Shown: piece after piece, positions 38,018 through 49,621 of the stretch
Numbering within the stretch: the first letter of the stretch is position 1
Layout of the letters: every line of letters starts with the position of its first letter
Origin: Rhynchospora pubera
Lineage: Eukaryota > Streptophyta > Magnoliopsida > Poales > Cyperaceae
Direction: 5' to 3'
DNA: 64,000 nt
NCBI GenBank assembly: GCA_028095005.1
Contig: CM051459.1
Location: 135,929,657 to 135,993,656, forward strand
Notes under the pieces: model-generated
What the model saw: the letters and a program-made list of their open reading frames with translations, nothing else
Told to the model about the DNA's origin: nothing
Databases searched by the model: none
Made by a program: the position numbers and the translations under genes

Positions 38018-38365
38018 AATGAGGCGGTTCTTAAAATCAATCATATTGTTGAGACTAGGACAAATATTTATTTTATTTGACAAATATAAAAAGAGAGAAA
38101 TTTAATTGTCTCATTCAAGAGTCAAAACTCAAGACACATACTTACCATATTGACTAATAATTTCATAGTAAAACATAAATAAAAGAATTTAATTTAAGTT
38201 ACCATTAACGACGGACATTATGAGGAAGAGCAAGCGATATGGTTGGCTGATATGAAGCTAGAAGGTAAAATAAACTGCAGAGAACGAATCAGAACTCATA
38301 ATCAGAAAGGGAGAAAAAAATAGAAAAAAACCAGTCATATACCCTTCATATATCTTTTTTAATTA
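38018..38365 (-). repeat. Kinase 5' region, copy A of a segmental duplication
   Basis: Direct repeat of about 61025-61338, with only scattered differences. Long shared runs include ACTAATAATTTCATAGTAAA and the stretch around GCGATATGGTTGGCTGATAT. Covers candidate first exons and presumed leader/proximal promoter of the kinase. Confidence 0.88.
38146..38218 (-). other. Candidate first exon(s) of the kinase gene
   Basis: The first recognised kinase exon has an in-frame acceptor (CCAATTAG then TGATTGATC) at 36747, so coding may begin upstream. Two short exons with matching phase exist here. One is 38203-38218 (MSVVN, donor GTAACT); the other is 38146-38176 (MFYYEIISQY, consensus donor GTAAGT). 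Either would splice into VIDQVMGEEEQ. I cannot choose without transcript data. Both are also preserved in the duplicated copy near 61.2 kb. Confidence 0.45.
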
Positions 38366-38679
38366 GTCATATACGTACACTCCTAATCTTTAATATTAGC
38401 CATTTATCTCTCAAATCATCATCCTTATAGTTATTTACCCTTATTATTAATTTAATTAATATTTAAATTCTATAAATTCAATTTTTAAAGTTTTAGTCAA
38501 AAATACCCCCGTCCTTCCTCTCTCAACATCCCCACCAGGCCGATTTACCATTTCGGTATTTCACCTTTCCATCTTAACTTTGAATCTCATCTGATATGGA
38601 AAAGATCAAAAGAGAAATAATATATGGAAAGAAATTTAGGCCAAACAAAAAAATTAGACATATTGGATCTCCTTCTCTT

Positions 38680-38822
38680 GGGTGCGTTTGGATCGTTAGA
38701 AGAAGGAAGAAGAAAAAAAAAATTATAAACAATTCAAACTCTTCACAAAGTTACACACTTTCCAATACTTCTTCCCATTTCTTCCCTTCTTCCCTTCTTC
38801 CCACACCTATCCAAACGCACCC
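38680..38822. mobile_element. Tourist-like MITE (family A), inverted copy
   Basis: 143 bp, perfect ends GGGTGCGTTTGGAT / ATCCAAACGCACCC. The interior runs opposite to the copies at 5602 and 61674. The CTT/AAG flanks extend the palindrome rather than giving a clear duplication. Confidence 0.8.
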
Positions 38823-38855
38823 AAGGAGAAGGAACGAAGGAGAGAGAGGCCACAT

Positions 38856-39431
38856 TAGGGTTGTCAATGGGTACGGTACGGTACGGTAGAAGATATTTTC
38901 ATTACCGTACCCGTTAAAATTTTCTTTACCCGTACCCGTTAAAAATAGTTTTACCCGTACCTTACCCGTACCCGTTAAGAATTAACGGTACGGATACGGT
39001 AACGGTAAAAAATGAATATAATAATAATAAAATTTGTACACTCTGTATAAATAAATTATATCAATAAGTATATTAATAAAGTGCAACAATGGTGGCGAAT
39101 ATTTTAGGTTTATGCTTTTTTATTTTTTCGTACACTGAATGGAAAGAATTATAAATCTTAAATTAAATCTAGCAATATTTTTTTACCAATCATGCAATAT
39201 AAGATGCCATATGTATCATGTAATTGTTTCTTTTTAATTGTGGCAATTACTCGTTATGAAAACGATACGAAATAGCTTTTACCCATACCCGTACCCGTTA
39301 AATTAACGAAAAAATTTCCTTACTCGTACCCGTACCCGTTAACTTAACGAAAATAAAACTTTACTCATACCTGTCTTATGCGGTACGGTACGGATTGGAT
39401 AAACGGGTAAACGGGTTTCATTGACAGCCTA
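38856..39431. mobile_element. hAT-like non-autonomous element with TACCCG repeats
   Basis: 576 bp, ends TAGGGTTGTCAATGGG and (complement) TAGGCTGTCAATGAAACC, flanked by GGCCACAT and GCCCACAT (7 of 8). The first and last ~100 bp are packed with TACCCGTACCCGTTAA and GGTACGGTACGG, which look like subterminal transposase-binding repeats. No transposase frame. Confidence 0.8.
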
Positions 39432-39439
39432 GCCCACAT

Positions 39440-40969
39440 ACGATTAGACGAGAGAGTCTCTTTCTTTTCTTAATTTTTATTAAATGATCTCCGGATCCTC
39501 TGTGGCATGGACGATGCAGCTAGTTAAGTCGTGAACCGCTGACAATGTTTTTGAAGATAAATTGGAGATTTAAACCATCCAATTTATTTTTAAATTTAAT
39601 GTCTATGAAAGACTTCTCTCCAGTCAATTTACGAACCCGCGACCTTTCACTCAAAATTGCTCTTGAACAACTGACAATTGGTTTTGTAATTTAGCTATTT
39701 CACTATATAAATTAGTTTAGCTAACTCAGAAGTTAGATTAATATGATAAATAATAATATACAGAAATATTTCACAAAATATAAGGAACATTTTCTTGTCC
39801 TCATATCAGATATCCCAACAAATTTTACTGTTATTTTAATTTATTTCATTTATTTTTTGATCGTACCATTTATTATTTTACAGAATCTGAACTCAGATTA
39901 CTTCGGGACTTGGTTTATCATACAATCAGTTAAAATTGTTACAAATATTTTGTATTTTTTCCCTCTTTGGTTTTAAATTTGAGTTGGAAATAAATGGGAA
40001 TTTGTCGTTTGGATCCATATTTGATATAAATTCGATGAACCTCTTGTAAAGAATGGGATAAATGATGTCCTTGATTTTTGAGAATTGAAATGAGAAAATA
40101 TATTTGATCGAGCTGTTTAAATTATTAGCACATAAAACAAGTAAATTTTAAAATTCTCCACAATGCACAAGTTATCCATATCTTCAATATTAGATCACGT
40201 GTTCTCTTAATCGCTTCTAGTTAGCTTTATCTTATCAGCGCCTCATATTCGGAATGGTAATATGTGAGAGTTCAATTCATTTCAATAGAATAGAATTTAA
40301 AAGAAATGATTTTTAATTGAAATTTGGTGATCGGATCCAAAGTAAAAAGAATTGAAGAGAATTGAAATTTAGTGATTGAAAACAAATGATTATAAGAAAG
40401 AAACGATTTCCCCTCATAAAATTTGACTACTTTGCCCTCATTATCTAATGACTGTTTACAAAAGCATAATATTCCAATTTTACCTGTGCAGATTATTTTA
40501 ACGTTAGCTTTAAATGCGCTAGAAGTGATATTATTGAATATGTGGCTATACCAAGATTAAAAAAAGAGAAGAAATTAGGACATACAGTCAATTTAATCAT
40601 GCAATTCACGGTTAACATTTTGTTTGAATCAACATTTTTTTTACTGTTAAATATATGAATGGGTGCAATTGTGTGTCAACTGTCAAGCAACGGAGCCCTT
40701 CCACGGAAATAAATAGTCAATTGAATTTCCAAATTCCAAGTTCATCCCTTTCAACTTTCAAGTACTTTGCAAATTAAAAAAGATTAAAAAGCCAAAATAT
40801 TTTGCGAATGAACGGTGGGTCGGTGGCTGCTCTAGCAAAACGCCAAAAAAATTACAGGCATGATAGAAGCGTAGGTTGTGACATCGGTTTGGAAGGGCAG
40901 TTTAGTCACAGAGTAATAAATATCCCAAGCGCATAGATCAGCGAGAGGAAATCGTGTCAAATTTCTACC
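39440..40969. other. Intergenic, no gene seen
   Basis: AT-rich. A stretch around 40270-40420 repeats GAATTGAAATTTAGTGATTG-type motifs and may be an old MITE. No gene recognised. Confidence 0.4.
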
Positions 40970-40984
40970 TTTTTCACGGGATTT

Positions 40985-41290
40985 TTTTTTTTTGACAAGC
41001 TAGATAGTGACTTCCCAGAGAAAAGAAAAAGAAAAGAAAGAAAGAAAACTGCGACAAAAAGAACAAAACTAAGAAATGCAGAAAAGAAAACAGCAGAGCT
41101 AGTAGTGCTTTAAAAAGATGGTTGATTCAGTAATTATCCACTGATGAATAACTCCTAGCCTTCTGCTCTGATTGTGAAAGGTTATGTTGTTCCTTTCTAG
41201 CCAAAATGCCAAATGCCCCACAAAGCGGTTGCTATAAGAGCCAATTTATCCTGTTGATTATCAGCTCTTGCGAAGAGAGAGAGGAGCTTA
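40985..41290 (-). mobile_element. 5'-truncated LINE, insertion A
   Basis: Minus strand. Poly(A) seen as a T run at 40982-40993. It holds only the last ~60 codons of a LINE ORF2 (IATALWGIWHFG, then after a one-base shift LERNNITFHNQSRRLG and IHQWIITESTIFLKHY). Same family as insertion B. Bounded by copies 1 and 2 of the target sequence TTTTTCACGGGATTT. Confidence 0.82.
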
Positions 41291-41305
41291 TTTTTCACGG
41301 GATTT

Positions 41306-41946
41306 CTTTTCTTGGACAAACCAGGCAGCGGCTACCAGGTACAAAGAAAAAGCAAAAGGTAAAAAAGAAAAGTGAAAAGCAAGATGAGCACAGCTCCTGA
41401 AACTAAACCAGACCCCTGTCTAGCGTTTTAGCAGTGATTCAAAAACAGCGTTGCTTCCCCGATGATCCAATCATGTATCACACCAAGCAAACAAGATTCC
41501 TGTCTGAAAATTCGGTTGTTACGTTCAAGCCAGATACCCCACAAAGCTGTTGCAATTGAAACTTTTTGGAAAGCTGTTAAGCTCAAAACATGGAAAGCAT
41601 GTAAGAGCAGCTCAAGACAGCTACTGTGTTGGCCGAGGGGAGCGAAACCCAAGCTCTGAGACATGCGATTCCAAAGCTCAGTGGTAAAAGGACAAGAGCT
41701 GAAAAGATGAACTGTTGTTTCACAGCTTTGGTCACCACAGAGAACGCACCCAAACTGCACTGGAATCTTCCTCTTGTGTAGCTGATCTTGAGTTAAGATC
41801 CTGTCATGTGCCAGTAAGATGAGGAAGCACTTAACTGTTGGTTTGACCTTTAATTTCCAAATGGAGTAAAGTGAGAACTTATGTCTACCAGCCATAATGA
41901 AGGCATGATAGAAAGAAGCAGCTGAATAGACACCGTTTGAAGTCCA
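41306..41946 (-). mobile_element. 5'-truncated LINE, insertion B
   Basis: Minus strand. Encodes WTSNGVYSAASFYHAF, VKPTVKCFLILLAHDRILTQ, CVLCGDQ...TTVHLFSSC and IATALWGIWLERNNRIF through GEATLFLNHC, i.e. the zf-RVT tail of a LINE without RNase H. The frame of roughly 170 codons (to the stop at 41428) is intact. Bounded by copies 2 and 3 of the target sequence. The poly(A) is short and impure. Confidence 0.85.
41428..41943 (-). pseudogene. LINE ORF2 zf-RVT tail (partial)
   Basis: C-terminal fragment from KWTSNG to the stop. Zinc ligands C..C...H....C are preserved (CVLCGDQSCETTVHLFSSC). The frame extends upstream to 42012 only through flanking DNA including the target-site copy. Confidence 0.8.
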
Positions 41947-42012
41947 TTTCACGGGATTTCGCTGGGCCAATTTTTTCTCTCGAAATCGCGTCCATTGAAA
42001 TGAAGTCTCCAC

Positions 42013-44960
42013 CTTCGCTCCATTCCGATCATGGAATTTGTTAAAAAAAGAATTCCATTTCCAAAAATTCCATTTCTAAAGGAGATGTGTCCAATCGTTG
42101 AAATATATAAGATAGTTATATATATCAGTATTATAAATAAAGAAGCGTGGGTGTCGGATTGTTTTTTCGCAGACACGCGGTTATTGCGCTACGTCAGAAG
42201 CGTCTCTCTCCGGTCTCCGCTTACGTTTCAGACTCTTCGTCTTCAATACCCATTCCTTCTATTTACAGGATTCAAATTTACTTTGATACCATCCGCTATC
42301 CTCATAGCGCTTCGCCGCTTCATCTTCCTTTCTTCATTCTCCTAGAAATAAAATGGCGCCGCTTTTCCTCCTTCTACCTCCCTCCCGATTGCTGCCGCGT
42401 TCTCCGTCAACCCGCCCAATCCAACCCTTTCAATCGCATCTGAAAGGACAAAAAAAATATATATATCATCGTGTCTCTTTTCTGCGTTATTTCGAGCCGC
42501 CTAGCCCCTTCTTCCTCCTCCTACTGTAGAAATTGGTCACCCTCACGCCCCTCTTTCCTCCCTTGAGAAGGATAACACCACAAAGGAAAACACATTTGAT
42601 ATGCGGTGATATTGACAGCCATCTCTAACTTGCCTCTTTGCCGCAAAAGACATGGTGACAGGCACGACTACACTGCCACTTTCTATCGAGAGATGGCAGC
42701 AGGGAGGCGAAGGGCATGGTGAAAGGCTCAACTCCTTTCTTACAGTGTCTTCTAAACACCTCTGAGCCATTCTTAATTTCTAGATTCATCAAGAGAGAGA
42801 TCAGGGAATTCAGGAGATGAAAAAGCGCTTGGGTTATATTAATTTCCTTTTTTTTTACAAATTCAGATTTATTTTTATCTTTTTTAAGATTCCTCTCCTG
42901 TCCCCACAATTTACAAGACCAAGAAAATGGATTCATCTTGCTGTTTGGACTTAAATCTGAACAAACTCTGATTTAAGTTTTCATTTTTATTGACTTCCTA
43001 ATATTTTTAAATTTCTTAAGTTCTTACGATGAATTTAATCTGATTATCGTTTTGTTCTCTTCATCCCCTTAGGCTTCACTTCTAGACAAGACAAGAAGAA
43101 GTAATGTTGATTGATTTTGAAGTGTGCCTTCCTTTTATGTAGCTTTACAATTTTTGTTTGTTTGGGTATATTTTTATTTGGATATGTTATAATTTGGGTG
43201 TATTAGTGCATGACACTCTAAAATATGTATGCATATTTACAACAGTATGTAGTTCTGATATAAGATCCTAAACCAAAAATTAGTACTATATTATGTATCT
43301 CTTAAAATTAAGTTCAAAATGCTCATTCCAGTAGTTGGGTATGCTCACCTTCCCATCCGTTTGTCCTCTTCTCTGACTGATAGATTGTAGCACGAAAACC
43401 CGAGATCTACTTATGAAAGTTCATTTATGAATTTATGGAAGGGGTGCAAAGGAGGATTACGAAACTATTGCCAAGGTGTTCAAGACAAGTTGCATAGTAT
43501 CTGATGTTGAAGTTTGCTTTTAGAGAGAGTCAAAAGTTGATTGAGAGTACTGTTACTGGTAATCCTTTAATCTGTAGTAAAAATTTCAATCTCAACCCAG
43601 TGAATGTAGTAAAAAAATGTTCAATGGCACCATCTTCCATGAACACTAATGTTTGTTGGGTGATCCTTTAATTTGTACCCAGAGTTTGTTTTTCAATGGA
43701 ATTAATCTTCTTTTGACTGATTTACTGTTTTTTATACCAGTACTGAATTTGCAACGGAAAATTATGGAGTCCTTAATTTTCAAGAAAATTGACAAATCGT
43801 TAGTAGGTAGATTTTGCAATTGAAAACGATATATCAAATGTTATATTTGTCTTAATTTATATCATTTCTATGTATATTAGTTTAACAATTGTCTTTTATT
43901 AAATGTCTATTTGCCTTATGTTTGCCTTTTTTACGCCAGTTTGGTTGGTATAAGTGTTGTCAGAGAGACATAGTATCATATTTTTCGGATCAATTTTCAA
44001 CTTTCAAACTGGCATATAATTATTTGATAAGATTTTTTCTAATCACACTGACACGATTTCAGATCCCAGTGTCAATATGATTCTAGGAAGGTGATAATAA
44101 ATTCAATGCTCATTTCATTCAATCAATTGATTATAATTCCAGCCAAATGGATTTGTGTAAACAAAAACGTATATTAAGTTTGAAAATGAGAGATTTCAAT
44201 ATTCTTTATAACATAAGTAATAAAGTATTAACAGCAATAAAAAAGACTTTGTATGTTTTAACAATAAGTCAATCTGTATGTTCTAACCTCCCAAGTTTTA
44301 ACAATAAGCAAATTTGCACTAATTATCTCTGCATGCAGATAACATAGGTTATTTAGCTATTCATTATTGACATCCATTGGTACCATAGTCAAATACAAAT
44401 GACTAAATACCCCTGAAATTTTTTTGTAGGAATTTACACGGTTGATATTATTTGAGGACCCCAACATGTACAGGAACTTAGAGATTTTGTGTGTGGTTCA
44501 GTTGATCTATACCGAGTCAATGCACTTATTCTGATGCAATTTTGTTAGTGACGCAGTAAGGAGATGACTTGAGTTCTCTTCTTAAAATGTACCACATGTA
44601 CATAAACTACACCAGATTAAATCAATCACAAACCAAATTATTATTATTATTTTCCCATTTTTGCTTCTGTACATTATAAGTTTATAACTCAAAATGACAT
44701 ATAAGACTTTTATTCATAAAGAAGAGAACTCAATGATCTGGTCATCTCCTTTTGAGTTTGGGGTGTATTTCCTCTAAAAGATATGCAGCTTGAAGAAATG
44801 GCTTCTGGTATGTACTTAGTGTGCAATCTCCCCATAATTCAATTGACGTTATCAACTGCAATCAGGGATTAGCTTAAAATACATGTACAATTTGTTAAAA
44901 AAAATTATTATTGATTGAAATAGATTTTTCTTTTTCAAAAAGTTGTCAGATTAAATGATA
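42013..44960. other. Region with possible decayed gene pieces
   Basis: 42140-42540 is locally GC- and pyrimidine-rich, like a plant leader, and ATG at 42353 opens MAPLFLLLPPSRLLPRSPST, which resembles an organelle transit peptide; it stops after 58 codons with no obvious donor. Further along, 43437-43480 can be read as GAKEDYETIAKVFKTS and 44786-44807 (CTTGAAGAAATGGCTTCTG then GTATGT) looks exon-like. I could not connect these into a gene. Confidence 0.3.
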
Positions 44961-44974
44961 TAACTGTTGTCCCT

Positions 44975-46260
44975 AAATAAAGGCCTAGAGGGGGGTGAAT
45001 AGGCACAAAAACGAAATTCTAAACCGGTATGGTCAATATTTGGTTCAATTCAAACTTGGTCTAACACAAACAATCAAAGCACACAAGCAATTCAAGTATA
45101 GCAAGATAATAAAGAGAAAAAGAGAGAGAGAAATTAAACACTCGGTATGATTACGGAGTTCCGACCCGCTAGAAGGTGCTAGCCTTAGTCGTACGTCTCC
45201 GGGAGTTCCGCTACCACGAAAGGGTGTGCTCCGTTCAATTCCAACAAGAACGGGACTACAACTTCGAACCGAATCACCTCGTCACAAGGACACTCGAGGT
45301 GGATCGGCCTAACTCGAATGGCACAACGCCTCAAAGGAGAAGAGCTCTCAACCTATTCCAACCTACACCTAGCGACAATGTCGGGGTGGTGGTGTTTGAG
45401 GCTACTAAATCTCTCAAGATGGTCTAGCTATGAAAAGCTCAAGTGGGAGAGTATCCCTGTGCTCAAAGGCTCAATTCTGGTCTAATTTTACAAAGTGAAG
45501 CTCTTCAATGAGAGAGAACAAGGGGTGGATATATATAGGGCTCGAAATGAGCAGTTCCCCAGCAAAAACAGGCCACAGCGTTGTACAACGCTGAATAGCG
45601 TTATACAACGCTGGAATATGACCGTTGTAAATTCTAACGGCTCTTTAATATAGCCGTTGGTCTGTCAGAGCGTTGTGCAACGCTATTTGCCGTCGCACAA
45701 CGCAGGAGTGTAAAACCAAAGAAAAGCTCCGACAATTTCGTTGGAAATTGTCTGAGCGTTGCTTGCCACTGAATGGCGTTACACAACGCTAAAGGGAGAC
45801 AAAAGGAACAGCTCTGACAGATTCAACAGAGCGTTGTACAACTCTATATGCCGTCACACAACGCTAACGTTACCCAACGCTGAAAGACGTTGGCTAACGT
45901 CTCCAGAGACTTTGCATGTAAAAACAGCACAGCTAACTTGGGATTTTTGTGGCGTTGTGCAACGCTATATGGCGTTGCACGATGGTACTCAGAAAAATTT
46001 CCAAGTTTTTAACTGTAGCGTTGTACAACTCTATTCAGCGTTGTACAACGTTGTGACTCAGCGTTGCCTAACTCTATATAGCGTTGTGCAACGTTGATTC
46101 ACAAAAGTATGAATTTAGCTGTTCTAGCGTTGTGTAACTCTATCTAGCGTTGTACGACGCTAGGTCACAGAAAACAGGATTTTGCTGGTTTATTGAGCTT
46201 TTCGCTATCTAGACCATTTTAAGGATAAATAAGGACTAAAGTATACCTTCTATCCTAGTC
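44975..46260. repeat. Repeat element with array of paired palindromes
   Basis: Begins near GGCCTAGAGGGGGGTGAATAGGC. From about 45574 to 46161 it carries about 15 copies of GCGTTGTACAACGCT or variants (GCGTTGTGCAACGCTAT, GCGTTGTACAACTCTAT). Most come as eight closely spaced pairs separated by 5-7 nt such as ATATG or ATTCA. No supportable ORF; likely part of a non-autonomous retroelement or other repeat. Confidence 0.75.
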
Positions 46261-46299
46261 TAAACTAGCCTACAAGCTCTCTAATGACTTGATCTTGAT

Positions 46300-47225
46300 C
46301 TTTCTCAAAGCTTTTATCCAAGTCCTCATAAATTGTATCTTCTTCCTATAAAACTCAAAGAAGATTGTTAAATGCCAAATGATATTGTTTTGCAATCGAC
46401 AAACCTAGAGACGTTTAGTACAACAATAACTTATTATCTTCTTTTGTTTTATCTTAATAGTTCTCAATTTTATGCATTTCTCATTTAGTAGTCTACCGAA
46501 TATTACATTTGAATATTGTCTATATAGGTTGGTATAGGTATAATATCAATCGGTATCAACCTTTGAATAAAATAAACAACAAAATTTGACGTGTAATTGC
46601 AACTTCTCATGAACTGTTATCTAGAGAGATGTAGATAAGCAGTAATATTGATGCTCTTACATTTTACATAAACGGATTGCCAACTTGATTGAGTTCCTAG
46701 GAGGAAAAAAAATTGATAACCATATTAAGCAATGACAATAGATGTTCGCACATTGTGGCCGGGCAAAATGATTAATATTATAACATAGTCAAATCAATAA
46801 CTACAATTTTTTAAATATAAAATTTACAACCTGAAAATAATAAACACCCTATATATTAATACTGACCTTCACTAACTGTTTCCAAGAAATTTCCTAATTA
46901 TAAGTAGATCAGGAAATTTGATAGAAAAGAGTTCGAATTATTCACAATCTTTTAATTTTTTCCCCATATAAAATTAAATATTAAAATTAAAGTGAATACA
47001 CTATATTATATATTTTCTTAATATTAATTTAGAACAATTTTAATTAACAATATTCTACTTTAATTTACTAAACTATTTCAAGACTAAGTTAGCTGATGAT
47101 TATTCAAGCTTTGTGTTTTTCTATCATCGCTAACATACATCAACAAATTCAACCAAAATTTTGTACTATTTTCGAACTAAATAAAATTAAATATAATAAA
47201 ATCTTATTTAATAAAAAATCATATA
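46300..47225. other. AT-rich spacer, may be the body of a Helitron
   Basis: No gene seen. The Helitron 3' end at 47253 implies that some of this stretch belongs to that element, but its 5' end was not located. Confidence 0.4.
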
Positions 47226-47253
47226 TCGAGCGAAGCTCGATGTGTCCATCTAG
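47224..47253 (+). mobile_element. Helitron 3' terminus
   Basis: ATCGAGCGAAGCTCGAT forms a perfect 7-bp stem, followed by GTGTCCAT and terminal CTAG, with T as the next base. This is the canonical Helitron 3' end. The matching 5' TC end was not found with confidence. Confidence 0.68.
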
Positions 47254-47263
47254 TATATATATA

Positions 47264-47673
47264 GAGATTGGCTAAAGTATACTCCAGCATACGGATCAAA
47301 CCCGTATGCTAGAGTCGTTTCTAAAAATCTAAAATTCAAACAGTCGATCCAAACCGTTCAAGTTGTTCTCCATGTAAAAATATCCTTCAAGACCAAATTT
47401 TATATTTTTTTTCGAATTTTTTTGCTATATATTATGCTATTTTCAAATTGAAGGACCAGAAATACTCCTTTACAACTCTTTTACAATATTTTTTTTAAAA
47501 TAGCATAATATATAGTAAAAAAATTCGAAAAAATATAAATTTTAGTTTCCTAGGAGATTTCAATATGGAGAACAATTTGAAAGCTTCGGATCGACTGTAT
47601 GCATTTTAGATTGTGAGAAACGACTCCAGCATATGGGCTATCTATATGGTGGAGTATACTTTAGCCAATCTCT
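47264..47673. mobile_element. MITE family B, intact copy
   Basis: 410 bp with ends GAGATTGGCTAAAGTATACT and (complement) GAGATTGGCTAAAGTATACT, then CCAGCATA / CCACCATA. The interior matches the right half of the hairpin element at 6160-6801. Followed by CT and TA dinucleotide runs to about 47720. Confidence 0.82.
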
Positions 47674-47677
47674 CTCA

Positions 47678-47721
<44 letters not shown>

Positions 47722-48601
47722 CTCATTTAAATTAATTCAATTCATATTATCTACTTGAAAAATTCATGTAATTTTTCGTGTTATTGTTTATTATAATTTT
47801 TTTTATCATTTGAAAGAAAAATATATTTTATTATTTTTGGATCCAAATATTTACCGAATGTATGATTTTTATAATAAATTGTCTCATTTTTATATTTTCA
47901 TTTTTTTTAGTTAAAACTGAAAACATTTATGCTTCTTAATTTTACACATGCTACGGATTGTGAGTGTATATGACTGACATGGTCAACCGTAACCTATTGT
48001 TCCTCGAAATTTTAAAATTTTAGATTTTATTATTAAAAATATTTGAAAATAAATATTCTCTTTATAATTCGAATTAAGAACCACTTAAAATTAAAAAAAA
48101 AATTTAATTGTTATTTTTATAATATTCTGAGTGTTTTCTAATTTAAAAAGTATGTTAATGGGAAAAAAAGAAATGTGAGCAAGTAAATCAAATCGGATGT
48201 GCCATTTGACCATTTCTGACATGAGCACGTCACAGAAACATGGCGTTGCAAGCAGTACTGCGTTCGTGACTTCGCGTCAGATATTAAAATGCAAATGGCA
48301 CGGCAAAGCAGGGTAATCTGGAAAAACAAACATCTGTAACTTAAAATTTTGTAAACAATATATATTTGAATACTAAGTAAATTATATGGAGTAAAAAAAA
48401 AAAAACTAATGATTTTTACTTTTAACCTAATCCTTCAATTGTGTCATTCCTAAATGACAATTTAATTTCTTCTAGAAACATTCATAAATCAAATTAATTT
48501 TACCTAAAGTTAGTTTGTAATAATTAAATAAGTACTTGAAACTTTTAGATGCATTATGCATCACAAAAAATTGATCATTCTCTGTGCACACTCTGTAGGA
48601 A
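47674..48601. other. Intergenic, no gene seen
   Basis: AT-rich, opening with a (CT)n(TA)n microsatellite. The frame at 48138-48329 has no family features. Confidence 0.4.
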
Positions 48602-48770
48602 GGGAACCGGATCCTCTAGTTGTTTCTCCATCTGAGCCGTCCGATTTAATCTTAACGGTTAATTTTTTCGGATCTATCAATACTCACGGACATCTTTAAC
48701 AATTGAGATTAAATTAGACGGCTCAGATTTAAAAATGACCAGAGAAGAGGATCTCGTATTCTCGTTCCCC
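48602..48770. mobile_element. Small TIR element (169 bp)
   Basis: Inverted ends GGGAACCGGATCCTCT and (complement) GGGGAACGAGAATACGAGATCCTCT, continuing inward as TCTGAGCCGTCCGATTTAATCTT versus TCTGAGCCGTCTAATTTAATCTC. No clear target duplication. Confidence 0.65.
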
Positions 48771-49223
48771 GTAGATGTTAGTGTCGGTGTCCCGAGTCCA
48801 TCTTATTTCCTCAACGGTTGATGTTAGTGTTTTACGCGTTCCAGTTTTTCTCTCTCTTTTCTGTTTTTCCTTGAAAATGGTCTTATAAAATATATACTAA
48901 CTTGTAGGTCTAGTAAGACAAAATAATAGCTAACTATTCTATTAACAAGTACAAAACAGCAAACAAAACAAAGAGAAAATTTTGGTCCTTCGTAGTTCGA
49001 TCATATCCTCTGTACAGTGAGTTGATATTACTAAAAGGGACATCATAAAGTGTAATTCACTTCCATGGCTAATCCTGGGAAATTTTCTTAAAACATAATA
49101 TTTGATCTAGAAATTCAGAAATGATTTGTATATACCCAATTTTTTACAAAATGTACTACGAAAATCGTGTTCCGTCTTATCGGCATTGAATGCTCAATTG
49201 GACCCACCTGCTAGATATACACA

Positions 49224-49613
49224 TAGGGCTGTCAAACGTGAGAAACGGAAGCGGAACTGGTATGTTCCGTTTTCGTTCCGTTCCAACTAACGTAATAAAA
49301 TATCATTTTATTTCCGTTCCGTTTCGTAAAATGAAACAGTTTTATGTTCCGTTTGTTGTTCTGTTCCTCATTTTCCATTGATTTCAACCTATTTTTCATT
49401 GATTTCAGCCATTTTTTGCTAAAACGGAATGGTAACGTACAGTTTTCCGTTCCGTTAGTTGTTATGTTCCTCATTTTTCACTGATTTCAGTCTATTTTTT
49501 TATTGATTTCAGACATTTTTTGCTAAAACGGAACACTAATGTGAATTTTGACTCGTTTCGTTTTCATTCCGTCTCTGAAAACGTAAGGAAACGGTAGACT
49601 ATTGACACCCCTG
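49224..49613. mobile_element. hAT-like non-autonomous element
   Basis: 390 bp, ends TAGGGCTGTCAAACG and (complement) CAGGGGTGTCAATAG, flanked by perfect 8-bp duplications TATACACA (49216-49223 and 49614-49621), diagnostic for hAT. The interior is full of GTTCCGTT / AACGGAAC repeats. The ORFs inside are artefacts of these repeats. Confidence 0.88.
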
Positions 49614-49621
49614 TATACACA

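Noticed and set aside
45176..46097. ORFs of 83 and 112 codons in the palindrome element
   Set aside because: Composition is driven by the repeat; no similarity to gag or other known proteins that I can recognise.
49190..49474. ORFs within 49.2-49.5 kb
   Set aside because: Produced by the GTTCCGTT subterminal repeats of the hAT-like element.
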